Of a stretch of DNA of 64,000 nucleotides, positions 1 through 9,141 are shown in pieces (within the stretch, counting starts at the first letter, position 1; every line of letters begins with the position of its first letter). The stretch spans positions 1,922,001 to 1,986,000 of the forward strand of contig NZ_CP016442.1 in NCBI RefSeq assembly GCF_001742165.1. The letters run 5' to 3'. The position numbers were made by a program, and so were the translations under genes. The notes under the pieces are model-generated. The model was not told where the DNA came from, did no database searches, and saw only the letters and a program-made list of their open reading frames with translations. Source of the stretch: Burkholderia stabilis (GTDB taxonomy: Bacteria; Pseudomonadota; Gammaproteobacteria; Burkholderiales; Burkholderiaceae).

Positions 1-1
1 C

Positions 2-340
<339 letters not shown>

Positions 341-360
341 GCGCCGCCGTCGCCAGACGA

Positions 361-398
361 AAAAAAGCCCGATGCGAGCAATCGCATCGGGCTTTTTT
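361..398. terminator. Bidirectional rho-independent terminator
   Basis: A perfect 17-bp inverted repeat (A6-GCCCGATGCGA, then TCGCATCGGGC-T6) closes a 4-base loop. It has a U-tract on both strands, so it can end purB on the plus strand and the FAD oxidase gene on the minus strand, whose stop lies at 430. Confidence 0.93.
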
Positions 399-429
399 CA
401 TTGCCGGCTTGCCGGCCTGCCACACTCGG

Positions 430-1851
430 TCAGAACGAGATCATCCGGCCCGGGTTGAGCGCGCTCATCACGCTCATCGCGGCCTTCGCGGCCGGGATCG
501 CGATCGGCGACAACTGCCGGCCGAGCGGAATCTCGCGATGGTCGATGCCGGTGAGCATCGAGAAATCGTCGTTGCGGCCGACGAAATCGTCGCAGATCGC
601 CTTGCCGATCCGCACCGTCTGCGCGACGCCGTGGCCACTCCAGCCCTGCACCATGTACATCGGCACGCGGCCGTCGGTCTTGCGGCTGTCGGTCGCGCCG
701 TTCAGCGTGAAATCGCTGACGCCGCTCCAGCAGTAGTCGAGCGCGAAACGGCCGTCGACCTGCGGAAACACCGTGTTCAGCCGCGTCAGCAGATACGCGT
801 TGACGTCGGGCTGCGCCCAGCAGCTGCCGGTGCCCTGCCCGCCGAACAGCAGGCGGTTGCCGCGCACCGGCCGGTAGTAGTCGATCTGGAACTGCGTGTC
901 GTACACGGGCATGCCGGCCGGCATCAGCGTCGCGACATCGACATCCAGCGGCTGCGTGACGCTCACGTAAGTGAAGAACGGCACGGTGGTCGTCGCGCCG
1001 TCGTCGAGCAGCCGGAACGTCGTGTTGTGCAGCGCGAGCACGACGCCCTTGCGCGCGGTGATCGTGCCGCCCGGCGTCGTCGCGACGACGCCCTCGGGCG
1101 TCTCGTCGAGTTCGAGCACTTCGGTGCCTTCGAACAACGCGCCGCCGTTCAGCCGGAAGCCGTGCACGAGGCCGCGCACCAGCGCGAGCGGATGGATCTG
1201 GCCGCCGGTCGCATCGACCGCCGCGCCGTGATACAGCCCCGAGCGCACGTACTCGTCGTGCAGCTGATGGCGGCCGACGAGCGTCACGCCCGCGTCGCCG
1301 AGATGGCGCCGCGCGTCCGCGCCGTCGAGCAGCGCGCTCATGTGGCCCGGGTGGACCGCCGCCGTCACGTGGCCGCGCTTGCGATCGAGATCGAGCGCGT
1401 AACGCGCGCCGATCGCGTCGATCAGGTCCATCGATTCGGCCGACGCGAAGCGCCACAGCCGTTTCGCGTCGTCGTGCGACAGGTGGTCGATCATGTCGAC
1501 GGCTTCCCAGCGCGCGAGGCCGGGCGTGAGCTGCCCGCCGTTGCGGCCCGAAGCGGCCGAGCCGACGTGATGCTTATCGACGAGGATCGTGTCGACGCCC
1601 GCTTCCGCGAGATGCAGCGCGGCCGATGCGCCGAGCAGGCCCGCGCCGATCACGAGCACGTCGCACACGGCGTCCTGTGTGAGCGGTGTGCCGTTTTCGT
1701 GGCGCGACAGCGAGGCTTCGTACCAGTTCGCCGGGCGATCGCCGTCGTAGCGGGCAGGATCGCACCAGTTCCAGTTGTCTTTTTCGATATTCAGTTGCGT
1801 TTGCCCGAAACGCGATTCATCCAGAATCAGGGGCTTGTTGTTGTCAGTCAT
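430..1851 (-). CDS. FAD-dependent amine oxidase, gamma-glutamylputrescine oxidase-like
   Basis: 473-residue flavoprotein of the DAO family. An N-terminal dinucleotide-binding motif (GAGLLG, residues 69-74) is followed by SGRNGGQL (about 101-108), characteristic of PuuB/OrdL-type oxidases that act on gamma-glutamylputrescine or related secondary amines, giving an aldehyde and H2O2. The frame stays open to 2013, but the ATG at 1851 is preferred because the upstream 54 residues look non-coding and would overlap the putative operators and promoter region. It diverges from the TetR gene, which is its likely regulator. The substrate is not decided by sequence; glycine-, sarcosine- or polyamine-derived amines are possible. 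No PuuA, PuuC or PuuD partner is present nearby. Confidence 0.8.
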   Translation of the reverse strand: MTDNNKPLILDESRFGQTQLNIEKDNWNWCDPARYDGDRPANWYEASLSRHENGTPLTQDAVCDVLVIGAGLLGASAALHLAEAGVDTILVDKHHVGSAASGRNGGQLTPGLARWEAVDMIDHLSHDDAKRLWRFASAESMDLIDAIGARYALDLDRKRGHVTAAVHPGHMSALLDGADARRHLGDAGVTLVGRHQLHDEYVRSGLYHGAAVDATGGQIHPLALVRGLVHGFRLNGGALFEGTEVLELDETPEGVVATTPGGTITARKGVVLALHNTTFRLLDDGATTTVPFFTYVSVTQPLDVDVATLMPAGMPVYDTQFQIDYYRPVRGNRLLFGGQGTGSCWAQPDVNAYLLTRLNTVFPQVDGRFALDYCWSGVSDFTLNGATDSRKTDGRVPMYMVQGWSGHGVAQTVRIGKAICDDFVGRNDDFSMLTGIDHREIPLGRQLSPIAIPAAKAAMSVMSALNPGRMISF

Positions 1852-2040
1852 GATTGCACTTGCATGGTCTTGGGCCGCCTGTCGATGAGCCATCTGGCTT
1901 CGCGGGTGGGGCAGCCGGTTCCACTTGGGTGTCAACGAAAAAAAGGGGCGTGATGGCCCGTGTTGACGGCAGACACGATCGTGTTGCCTGGGTCCCGGAC
2001 CGTGCAGGAGCACGCTTTGAAAGGTGCCGGGACACCCAAT

Positions 2041-2074
2041 TTCTACACCGCAGAAATAATTCTACAGTGTAGAA
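2041..2074. promoter_or_regulatory. Tandem operator-like palindromes between the FAD oxidase and tetR genes
   Basis: Two related 15-bp elements start 19 bp apart: TTCTACACCGCAGAA (2041-2055, imperfect) and TTCTACAGTGTAGAA (2060-2074, nearly perfect, arms TTCTAC/GTAGAA). They lie in the divergent intergenic region about 55 bp before the TetR start codon. This is the expected arrangement for a TetR-family repressor controlling itself and the divergent oxidase. Assignment to this particular regulator is inference. Confidence 0.6.
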
Positions 2075-2127
2075 TATGCTTTCGTCAAGTTTACAGCCGG
2101 GCCGGCACCGGCCGTCAGAGCGCATCG

Positions 2128-2775
2128 ATGAAAGACAAACCCGCCCAGGGCCCGCGCGGCCTCGACAAGGACGCGATCGTCGCGGCCGCGCTCACGCTGC
2201 TCGAAGACGTCGGCGAAGCCGCGTTCAGCGTACGCAAGCTCGCGCAGTCGGTCGGCTGCGACCCGATGAGCGTGCTGTACCACTTCAAGTCGAAGGACGG
2301 GCTGAGCCGCGCGATCGCGAACGCGCTGTCGCGCTCGGTCGTGCCGGTCGACGATGCGCTGCCGTGGCGCGAACGGCTGCGCGACCTCGCGCGCCAGTAT
2401 CGCGCGCTCGCGCTGCGCCACCCCGCCGCCTTCGCGCTCCTGCAGCGTCACATGAGTACCGGGCCGGCCGATCTCGCGCACATCGAGGCCGTGCATCGCG
2501 CGCTGGTCGACGCCGGCATCCCGCGCGCGGCGCTGCCGTCCGTGTGCGTCGGCTGGTATGCGAGCGTGATCGGGCTCGCCGCGGCCGAAGCCGGCGGCCT
2601 CACGCGGCCCGCGAACGACGTCGAGCTCGCGGAAATGAACGCGCTGCCCGACACCGACCATCCGCTCGTCAAATCCACCGCGCCGCTCTATGCGCAGCTC
2701 GATCCGGCAGCCGTGCACGACACGATGCTCGACGTGCTGCTCGACGGCATCGCGCAACGCGCGCAGGCTGCCTGA
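2128..2775 (+). CDS. TetR/AcrR-family transcriptional regulator
   Basis: 215-residue regulator. The N-terminal TetR helix-turn-helix lies at about residues 15-60 (ALTLLEDVGEAAFSVRKLAQ, then the recognition part CDPMSVLYHFKSKDGL). The C-terminal region is a helical ligand-binding domain of the type with a fixed-length core. The frame extends up to 1960, but the ATG at 2128 begins at the normal distance from the HTH and lies after the palindromic operators. Divergent from the FAD oxidase, which suggests it senses an amine or aldehyde intermediate of that enzyme; this is inferred from position only. Confidence 0.85.
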   Translation: MKDKPAQGPRGLDKDAIVAAALTLLEDVGEAAFSVRKLAQSVGCDPMSVLYHFKSKDGLSRAIANALSRSVVPVDDALPWRERLRDLARQYRALALRHPAAFALLQRHMSTGPADLAHIEAVHRALVDAGIPRAALPSVCVGWYASVIGLAAAEAGGLTRPANDVELAEMNALPDTDHPLVKSTAPLYAQLDPAAVHDTMLDVLLDGIAQRAQAA

Positions 2776-2796
2776 CCGGGTCGCCCGCCGCAAACG

Positions 2797-2824
2797 AAAA
2801 AGGCGCCCCAAAGGGCGCCTTTTC
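2797..2824. terminator. Bidirectional terminator between tetR and gntK
   Basis: GGCGCCC-loop-GGGCGCC hairpin (2802-2819) with A5 before and T4 after. It is placed between the convergent tetR (stop 2775) and gntK (stop 2848) genes, so it serves both. Confidence 0.88.
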
Positions 2825-2847
2825 ATGACGATTGCCGCGAACCGCGC

Positions 2848-3351
2848 TCAGTGCTGCTGCGCGATGCCGATCTTCACCATGACCTGATCGACGATTTGTT
2901 CGGGCGTCAGCTCGATGCTGACCTCGATCGCTTCGTCCGGACCCGGCTCCTCGAGCGTGTCGAGCTGGCTCTTCAGCAGCGACGGATCGAAGAAATGGCC
3001 GGTGCGGCTCTTCAGGCGCTCGTGCAACATCTCGAACGACCCCTTCAGATACACGAACCGCACGTCGGTGTCGGTGCCGCGCAGCACGTCGCGATACGAC
3101 CGCTTCAGCGACGAGCACGTGAATACGGCCGTCTCGCCCGCGTGCTGCTTTTCCTCGATGGCCGCACGAATCGTGCGCAGCCACGGCCAGCGGTCGTCGT
3201 CGGTCAGCGGAATGCCGTGGTGCATCTTTTCCTTGTTCGCCGCGCTGTGAAACGCGTCGCCGTCGGTATAGCTGCACGACAGGCGTTCCGCCAGCATTTC
3301 GCCGATCAGCGACTTGCCCGCGCCCGACACGCCCATTGCGATCAGAATCAT
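2848..3351 (-). CDS. gntK: Gluconokinase
   Basis: 167-residue P-loop kinase of the GntK/IdnK family, which is of usual length. It phosphorylates D-gluconate to 6-phosphogluconate in the cytoplasm. The Walker A motif GVSGAGKS sits at residues 7-14, followed by the family's TDGDAFHSAANKEKMHHGIPL substrate region and the lid segment GHFFDPSLLKSQLDTLE. It lies 13 bp downstream of a GntP permease gene, forming a gluconate uptake and activation operon. Its product feeds edd, encoded immediately upstream in the same direction. Confidence 0.95.
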   Translation of the reverse strand: MILIAMGVSGAGKSLIGEMLAERLSCSYTDGDAFHSAANKEKMHHGIPLTDDDRWPWLRTIRAAIEEKQHAGETAVFTCSSLKRSYRDVLRGTDTDVRFVYLKGSFEMLHERLKSRTGHFFDPSLLKSQLDTLEEPGPDEAIEVSIELTPEQIVDQVMVKIGIAQQH

Positions 3352-3364
3352 TGACTACCCCTTG

Positions 3365-4726
3365 TTACAAAACCAGGCTCAGCAGCAGCGTGAAGCCCAG
3401 ACCGAGCACCGAGATGATGGTTTCGAGCAACGACCAGGTCTTGAACGTCTGACCGACCGTCATCCCGAAGTATTCCTTGATCAGCCAGAAGCCGCCGTCG
3501 TTCACGTGCGAGAAGATCAGCGAGCCCGAGCCCGTCGCGAGCACCAGCAGCTCCGGGCTGACCGTCGTGCCGGCCGCCGCCGCGATCGGCGCGACGATGC
3601 CGCAGGCCGTCGTCATCGCGACCGTCGCCGAGCCCGTCGCGAGACGCATCAGCGCCGCGACGAACCAGCCGAGCAGCAGCGGCGACAAATGCGCGTGCTT
3701 CGCGGTCTCGACGATCTGTTGCGAGATCCCGCTGTCGCGCAGGACGCCGCCGAAGCCGCCGCCCGCACCGACGATCAGCGTGATCCCGGCGATCGGCGCC
3801 AGGCACTCGCTGCAGAACTTCTGGATCTGGTCGCGGTTGAAACCTTGCAGCTTGCCGAACGTGAAGAAGCTCACGAGCACGGCGATCAGCAGCGCGACGT
3901 CCGAGTTGCCGGCGAAGCGCAGCAGGTTGTTCGGCAGCGACTTCGGCGTGAACAGCAGGTCGGCCCAGCTGCCGACGAGCATCAGCGCAACGGGCAGCAG
4001 GATCGTGAACAGCGTGATGCCGAAGCTCGGCAGCTCGCGCTTGCTGCCATCCGCGCGCGAATCGACGAACTGTGCGGCGAGCGGGTTGTTTTCCGGCAGC
4101 TTCACGAACTTCGAGATCGTCAGCGCGAACAGCGGGCCCGCGATGATCGCGGTCGGCACGCCGACGATCAGGCCGAACGCGATCGTCTTGCCGATATCGG
4201 CGCCGTATTGCTGGACGGCCAGCAGCGCGGCCGGGTGCGGCGGGATCAGCCCGTGCACGACGGACAGGCCGGCCACCATCGGCAGGCCGACGACGAGCAG
4301 CGACTTGCCGGTGCGCTTCGCGACGTTGAACGCGATCGGGATCAGCAGCACGAAGCCGACTTCGAAGAACACCGGCAGGCCGACGATGATCGCGACGAAC
4401 ATCATCGCCCAGTGGATGTTCTTTTCACCGAACCAGTCGATCAGCGTGGTCGCGATCCGTTCGGCGCCGCCCGATTCGGCCATCATCTTGCCGAGCATCG
4501 TGCCGAGGCCGACGACGATCGCGATGTGGCCGAGCGTGCCACCGGTGCCCGTCTCGAACGACTTGACGATCTTGTCCATCGGCATGCCGACGACGAGGCC
4601 GAGGCCGAGCGACACGATGATCAGCACCAGGAACGGGTAGATCTTGAAGCGCGCGATCATCAGGATCAGCGCGGCGATCGCGATCAGCGTGAATACGAGC
4701 AGCATGCTGCCTTGGACAGCCCCCAT
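3365..4726 (-). CDS. Gluconate:H+ symporter, GntP family
   Basis: 453-residue integral membrane protein with about a dozen hydrophobic segments, starting with a long first helix at residues 8-25. Typical GntP-family sequences are present: GTGGTLGHIAIVVGLGTMLG near residues 50-70, GLPVFFEVGF, and GLIPPHPAALLAV. The family imports gluconate and related aldonates with protons. The start at 4726 is preceded by AGGAGG, an optimal ribosome-binding site. First gene of a gntP-gntK operon. Members of this family also take ketogluconate, glycerate or galactonate, so substrate assignment rests on the adjoining kinase. Confidence 0.92.
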   Translation of the reverse strand: MGAVQGSMLLVFTLIAIAALILMIARFKIYPFLVLIIVSLGLGLVVGMPMDKIVKSFETGTGGTLGHIAIVVGLGTMLGKMMAESGGAERIATTLIDWFGEKNIHWAMMFVAIIVGLPVFFEVGFVLLIPIAFNVAKRTGKSLLVVGLPMVAGLSVVHGLIPPHPAALLAVQQYGADIGKTIAFGLIVGVPTAIIAGPLFALTISKFVKLPENNPLAAQFVDSRADGSKRELPSFGITLFTILLPVALMLVGSWADLLFTPKSLPNNLLRFAGNSDVALLIAVLVSFFTFGKLQGFNRDQIQKFCSECLAPIAGITLIVGAGGGFGGVLRDSGISQQIVETAKHAHLSPLLLGWFVAALMRLATGSATVAMTTACGIVAPIAAAAGTTVSPELLVLATGSGSLIFSHVNDGGFWLIKEYFGMTVGQTFKTWSLLETIISVLGLGFTLLLSLVL

Positions 4727-4880
4727 GTGGCACTCCTCCTAGAATTGTTCGAACCGGGCGAGTTGTTGCGAGTATGCCCGGCTATGCAGGTCTCCGGAAC
4801 ACGGGGGGTCCCCCACCCCGTCAGGACGCTGAATTTTACTTATCTTTACGGCCTGCGGATAGAACCGGTTCCATCAGCAA

Positions 4881-4925
4881 AAACCCTCGGTAAAACAAGC
4901 ACATGCGCTTGTCGTCCGAGGGTTG
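4881..4925 (-). terminator. Terminator downstream of eda
   Basis: On the minus strand AACCCTCGG and CCGAGGGTT form a stem, with an inner ACAAGC/GCTTGT stem, followed by a U-run (TTTTTGC). It begins about 20 bp after the eda stop codon and separates the edd-eda transcript from gntP. Confidence 0.75.
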
Positions 4926-4946
4926 ATTCGTCATTTCATACAAGTA

Positions 4947-5572
4947 TTAACGGGAGAGCTGGCTCGCAGCTTGCGCGAGGCGCGTGACTTCGGCCCAGTC
5001 CTGCGCGGCGAGCGCGGCTTTCGGCGTGAGCCACGAGCCGCCGACGCAGACGACGTTCGGCAGCTTCAGGAAATTCGGCGCGGTCTCGACCGTGATGCCG
5101 CCCGTCGGGCAGAACTTCAGGTTCGGGAACGGGCCGTGGAACGCCTGCAGCATCGGCACGCCGCCCGCCTGCTGCGCGGGAAGAACTTCACGATCTCGTA
5201 GCCGAATTCGAGCGCCTGGATGATGTCGCTCGGCGTCATCACGCCCGGCAGCAACGGCAGGCCCGCGTCGAGCGACGCGAGGTGCAGGTCCTTCGTCAGG
5301 CCCGGCGACACGCCGAACTTCGCGCCCGCGCGCTTCGCCTGCGCGCAGTGCTCGGGTTTCGTGATCGTGCCGACGCCGACGACGATGTCGTCCGCGAGCT
5401 GGCTCGCGCGCTGGATCGCTTCCAGGCCGGCCGGCGTGCGCAGCGTGATCTCGAGCACCTTCACGCCGCCGGCATGCAATGCGCGCGACACGTGTTCGCC
5501 CTGCTCGACCGAGTCGAATGCGAGCACCGGGATGACCGGGCCCAGCTTCACGATTTCACCAATCGTCTTCAT
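4947..5572 (-). pseudogene. eda: KDPG/KHG aldolase interrupted by a one-base deletion
   Basis: Second enzyme of the Entner-Doudoroff pathway, cleaving 2-keto-3-deoxy-6-phosphogluconate to pyruvate and glyceraldehyde-3-phosphate. Frame 1 (start 5572) is normal through the Schiff-base region VKFFP (Lys129, Pro132 at 5177-5179). It then reads out of frame as RSRRAACR... and stops at 5117. The C-terminal part resumes in another frame (to 4947) as GGVPMLQAFHG, PTGGIT and GGSWL, which contain the phosphate-binding loops. Restoring one G after the FFP codons would give FFPAQQAGGVPML and a 208-residue enzyme, the usual length. The loss therefore lies at about 5175-5180 within a GC-rich run. As read, the product lacks the phosphate-binding half and should be inactive. 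A sequencing or assembly error is a serious alternative. Starts 19 bp after edd. Confidence 0.88.
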
Positions 5573-5591
5573 CGATAACGCTCCTTGAAAT

Positions 5592-7448
5592 TCATGCGGC
5601 GACGCGGGCGGCCGTTTCGCCGACCAGCGTCCCGAAAACCGATGCGCCCTGCTCGGCCGGCGCGGCAGCCGCGCGGAACACGCCGAACAGTTCGCGCCCG
5701 AAACCCACCTCGTTCTCTGCCTGGTGCAGCGGCTGCGCGACCGGGCGCGCGTGCCACTCGGCCTCGTCGACCTCGATGTCGAGCACGCCGGCTTCCGCGT
5801 CGATCACGAGCGTGTCGCCCGTCTTCACCTTGCCGAGCGGGCCGGCCAGCAGCGCTTCCGGCGACACGTGGATCACCGCCGGCACCTTGCCCGACGCACC
5901 CGACATGCGGCCGTCGGTCACCAGCGCGACGTGGAAGCCCTGATCCTGCAGCACGCCGAGCAGCGGCGTCAAACGGTGCAGTTCGGGCATCCCGTTCGCG
6001 CGCGCGCCCTGGAAGCGCACCACCGCAACGAAATCGCGCTTCAGCTCGCCCCGATCGAACGCTTCCTGCACGGCCTCCTGCGAATCGAACACGATCGCGG
6101 GCGCCGTCACCTTGCGGTGCTCGGGCGCGACCGCCGAAATCTTGATCACGCCGCGGCCGAGCCGGCCCTGCATCAGGCGCAGGCCGCCGTCCGGCTGGAA
6201 CGGGTCGCGGATGCCGCGCAGCACCTTCGTGTCGTGGCTTTCCGCGGTGCCGTCGACCCACGTCAGCTTGCCGTCGATCAGCTTCGGCTCCTTCGTATAG
6301 TGCGACAGGCCGCGGCCCGCGACCGTCGTCACGTCTTCGTGCAACAGCCCGCCTTCGAGCAGGTTGCGCACCAGGAACGCGACGCCGCCCGCTGCGTGGA
6401 AATGGTTCACGTCGGCCTTGCCGTTCGGGTAGATCTTCGCGAGCAGCGGCACGACGGCCGACAGCTCGTCGAAATCGTTCCAGTCGATCAGGATGCCGGC
6501 CGCGCGCGCGATCGCGACGAGGTGCAGCGTGTGGTTGGTCGAGCCGCCCGTCGCGAGCAGCGCGACGATCCCGTTGACGATCGCCTTCTCGTCGATCACA
6601 TGGCCGATCGGCGTGTAGTGGCCGCGCTCGACCGTCAGGTCGAGCACGCGGCGCGCGGCCTCGGCCGTCAGCGCGGTGCGCAGCGGCGTGTGCGGATGGA
6701 CGAATGCCGAACCCGGGAGATGCAGCCCCATCAGCTCCATCAGCATCTGGTTGCTGTTCGCGGTGCCGTAGAACGTGCAGGTGCCGTGGCCGTGATAGGC
6801 GGCCGATTCGGCTTCGAGCAGCGCGTCGCGGCCCACCTGGCCGGTGGCGAACTGCTGGCGGATCTTCGCCTTGTCGTCGTTCGACAGGCCGCTCGTCATC
6901 GGGCCGGCCGGCACGAAGATCGTCGGCAGGTGGCCGAACTGCAACGCGCCGATCAGGAGGCCCGGCACGATCTTGTCGCAGATGCCGAGGCAGAGCGCCG
7001 CGTCGAACATGTTGTGCGTGAGCGCGATCGCCGTGCCCATCGCGATCGCCTCGCGCGAGAACAGCGACAGCTCCATCCCCGCGTTGCCCTGCGTGATGCC
7101 GTCGCACATCGCCGGCACGCCGCCCGCGAACTGCGCGACACCGCCGTTCTCGCGCGCGGCGACCTTGATGATCTCGGGGAAATCCTTGTACGGCGCATGT
7201 GCGGACAGCATCTCGTTGTACGAGGACACGATGCCGATGTTCGGCTCGCGGATCGCCTTGATCGCGAACTTGTCGCTGCCCTCCAGGCCCGCGAAGCCGT
7301 GCGCGAGGTTCGCGCACGACAGCGCGCCGCGCGCCGGGAACTTGCCCTGCGCGCCGTCGATGCGCTGCAGATAGGCGGAACGGGTCGATTGGCTGCGGGC
7401 GATCACGCGTTCGGTGACCTTCGCCAGAGTGGGGTGCAGCGACGTCAT
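5592..7448 (-). CDS. edd: Phosphogluconate dehydratase
   Basis: 618-residue enzyme of the IlvD/Edd family that dehydrates 6-phosphogluconate to KDPG. Recognisable family blocks include [72 protein letters not shown], the cysteine-containing [17 protein letters not shown] and [20 protein letters not shown] near the C-terminus. The conserved cysteines would bind the Fe-S cluster. It is the first gene of the edd-eda operon and faces hexR across an intergenic region with two HexR-type operators, so control by the KDPG-responsive repressor HexR is expected. Confidence 0.96.
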   Translation of the reverse strand: MTSLHPTLAKVTERVIARSQSTRSAYLQRIDGAQGKFPARGALSCANLAHGFAGLEGSDKFAIKAIREPNIGIVSSYNEMLSAHAPYKDFPEIIKVAARENGGVAQFAGGVPAMCDGITQGNAGMELSLFSREAIAMGTAIALTHNMFDAALCLGICDKIVPGLLIGALQFGHLPTIFVPAGPMTSGLSNDDKAKIRQQFATGQVGRDALLEAESAAYHGHGTCTFYGTANSNQMLMELMGLHLPGSAFVHPHTPLRTALTAEAARRVLDLTVERGHYTPIGHVIDEKAIVNGIVALLATGGSTNHTLHLVAIARAAGILIDWNDFDELSAVVPLLAKIYPNGKADVNHFHAAGGVAFLVRNLLEGGLLHEDVTTVAGRGLSHYTKEPKLIDGKLTWVDGTAESHDTKVLRGIRDPFQPDGGLRLMQGRLGRGVIKISAVAPEHRKVTAPAIVFDSQEAVQEAFDRGELKRDFVAVVRFQGARANGMPELHRLTPLLGVLQDQGFHVALVTDGRMSGASGKVPAVIHVSPEALLAGPLGKVKTGDTLVIDAEAGVLDIEVDEAEWHARPVAQPLHQAENEVGFGRELFGVFRAAAAPAEQGASVFGTLVGETAARVAA

Positions 7449-7532
7449 GCTGGGCGCTCCTGTATGCCGGCCGACACCGGCGGTTGGAATCGTGGGGACG
7501 GTCGAGTGCCTCGACAGAACGAAGTCAGTCTA

Positions 7533-7545
7533 GTAGAAAAACTAC
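7533..7545. promoter_or_regulatory. HexR-type operator, edd side
   Basis: GTAG-AAAAA-CTAC inverted repeat, 85 bp upstream of the edd start codon. It matches the half-sites of the second element at 7675-7689. HexR is known to recognise TGTA-N7-TACA-like palindromes with an A/T-rich centre. Confidence 0.65.
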
Positions 7546-7674
7546 ACGCATGCAATGCGGATTGATGCCCGCGCAACCCTCATTCCCGCCACCAGCAAGG
7601 CTTTACTTAGTGAAAACCCTAATTCTCCTCGCTGATACCCCGTTGAAAGCATTACGATGTCGCTAGTATTTTTA

Positions 7675-7689
7675 TGTAGATTTTCTACA
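7675..7689. promoter_or_regulatory. HexR-type operator, hexR side
   Basis: TGTAG-ATTTT-CTACA, a perfect 5+5+5 palindrome 52 bp before the hexR start. Together with the weaker copy at 7533 it suggests autoregulation of hexR and repression of edd-eda, relieved by KDPG. Confidence 0.72.
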
Positions 7690-7741
7690 ATTCGATTGCG
7701 ATACACTCGCTCATCCGAACCCGATTTCCATCTGCCGCCCC

Positions 7742-8590
7742 ATGCTGCCTCGCATTGAAGCGATCCGCGCCGAACTGCGCCCGTCCGAACGCAAGCTCGC
7801 CGACTACATCCTCGCCGCGCCGCGCGAGGTGCTCGACCTTGCGATGACCGAGCTGTCGACGCGCGCGGGCGTCAGCCAGCCGACGATCGCGCGCTTCTGC
7901 CAGGCGCTCGGCTGCAGCGGCTTTCGCGAATTCAAGATCCGGCTCGCGCAGAGCGTCGCGCCGGGCGTGTCGTCGGTGTATCGCGACGTCGAGCCCGACG
8001 AACCGGCGCCCGGCATCATCGGCAAGGTGTTCGACCGTACGATCGGCGCGCTGATCGAAGTGCGCAACAGCCTGTCCGCGGGCAGCGTCGCCGATGCGAT
8101 CGCGCTGCTGTCGAACGCGTCGCGCATCGAGTTCTACGGCGCCGGCGGCTCGGGCATCGCCGCGCAGGACATCCAGCACAAGTTCTTCCGGCTCGGCGTG
8201 CCGAGCGTCGCGTATTCGGACCCGCACACGTTCTCGATGTCGTCGGCGCTGCTCGGGCCGCACGACGTGGTCGTCGCGATCTCGAACACGGGGCGCACGC
8301 GCGACATCGTCGACGCCGCACGCTCTGCGCTCGCGTGCGGCGCGAAAGTCGTCGCGATCACGCAGAGCCATTCGCCGCTCGCGAAGCTCGCGACGGTCAG
8401 CCTCGCGTCGAACGTCGCCGAGGAAACCGACGTGTTCTCGCCGATGACGTCGCGCATGTCGCATCTCGCGATCGGCGACATCCTCGCGGTCGGCGTCGCG
8501 CTGTCGCGCGGCCCCGCGCTGATGGAACGGGTCGGCCGCGCGAAGGAAGCGATCACGCGCCGCCGGATCGACGATGGCGCGAAGGATTGA
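7742..8590 (+). CDS. hexR: HexR, RpiR-family repressor of sugar-acid metabolism
   Basis: 282 residues. An N-terminal RpiR-type helix-turn-helix occupies about residues 5-78 (recognition part RAGVSQPTIARFCQALGC, 41-58). A C-terminal SIS phosphosugar-binding domain follows, from about residue 125 to 255 (FYGAGGSGIAAQD, AISNTGRTRDIVDAA). In proteobacteria HexR binds KDPG and controls edd, eda, zwf and glycolytic genes. The divergent arrangement with edd and the two palindromes in between fit this closely. Other RpiR regulators share the architecture, so the exact name depends on context. Confidence 0.9.
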   Translation: MLPRIEAIRAELRPSERKLADYILAAPREVLDLAMTELSTRAGVSQPTIARFCQALGCSGFREFKIRLAQSVAPGVSSVYRDVEPDEPAPGIIGKVFDRTIGALIEVRNSLSAGSVADAIALLSNASRIEFYGAGGSGIAAQDIQHKFFRLGVPSVAYSDPHTFSMSSALLGPHDVVVAISNTGRTRDIVDAARSALACGAKVVAITQSHSPLAKLATVSLASNVAEETDVFSPMTSRMSHLAIGDILAVGVALSRGPALMERVGRAKEAITRRRIDDGAKD

Positions 8591-8637
8591 AAAGGCTCTG
8601 CGCATAACCCGGCACATCACTCGCCGCGTAAACGACG

Positions 8638-8661
8638 AACGGCGCCCCGAGGGGCGCCGTT
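8638..8661. terminator. Probable terminator between hexR and hemJ
   Basis: AACGGCGCC-CCGAGG-GGCGCCGTT inverted repeat between the convergent hexR and hemJ genes. The following T-run is short on both strands, so efficiency is uncertain. Confidence 0.55.
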
Positions 8662-8701
8662 GCGCATCGATCGACGCAGGCCGCCTAGCCGGCCGCACCG
8701 C

Positions 8702-9124
8702 TCAGAACGGCTTGATCACCACCAGCGCGACCGCCGCGAGCATGCCGAGCACCGGCAGTTCGTTGAACACGCGATACCACTTGTCGGTGCGGCGGTTCTC
8801 GCCGCGCTCGAACACCCGCAGCAGGTGGCCGCAGTACGCGTGATAGATGACGAGCAACAGCACGACCGTCACCTTCGCATGAATCCAGCCCTGCCCCTGC
8901 CCGATGCCGATCACGAGCCAGAGCCACAGCCCGCAGGCCAGCGCCGGCACCGCGATCATCGTCATGAAGCGGAACAGCTTGCGCGCCATCAGCAGCAGAC
9001 GACGCACGGCGGCCGGATCGGTCTCCATGGCCAGATTCACGTAGATGCGCGGCAGGTAGAACAGCCCCGCGAACCACGCGGCGATCAGAACGATATGGAA
9101 CGTCTTGACCCAGAGCATTGCCAT
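8702..9124 (-). CDS. hemJ: Protoporphyrinogen oxidase HemJ (UPF0093/TIGR00701)
   Basis: 140-residue membrane protein with four hydrophobic segments. It has the family hallmark opening, W-V-K-T-F-H-I-V...W-F-A-G-L-F-Y-L-P-R, with the conserved His10, and a conserved Lys84 in IHAKVTV. HemJ oxidises protoporphyrinogen IX to protoporphyrin IX in haem synthesis in bacteria lacking HemG/HemY. The start at 9124 gives MAM; the second Met at 9118 is also possible. It lies 17 bp after proA and closes the leuS-lptE-holA-proA-hemJ series. Confidence 0.88.
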   Translation of the reverse strand: MAMLWVKTFHIVLIAAWFAGLFYLPRIYVNLAMETDPAAVRRLLLMARKLFRFMTMIAVPALACGLWLWLVIGIGQGQGWIHAKVTVVLLLVIYHAYCGHLLRVFERGENRRTDKWYRVFNELPVLGMLAAVALVVIKPF

Positions 9125-9141
9125 CGGTTGTGCGCCTCGCT

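Noticed and set aside
409..1953. Long plus-strand frame (514 aa) opposite the FAD oxidase gene
   Set aside because: Arg/His/Val-rich shadow sequence typical of the antisense frame of high-GC genes; the opposite strand encodes a complete flavoenzyme.
4862..4871. GAACCGGTTC as a LacI-type gluconate operator upstream of gntP
   Set aside because: Symmetry is short, no LacI regulator lies nearby and it is next to the eda terminator; kept out of the features.
4947..5159. Separate small gene of 70 aa
   Set aside because: It is the C-terminal half of eda after the frameshift (PTGGIT, GGSWL motifs), not an independent gene.
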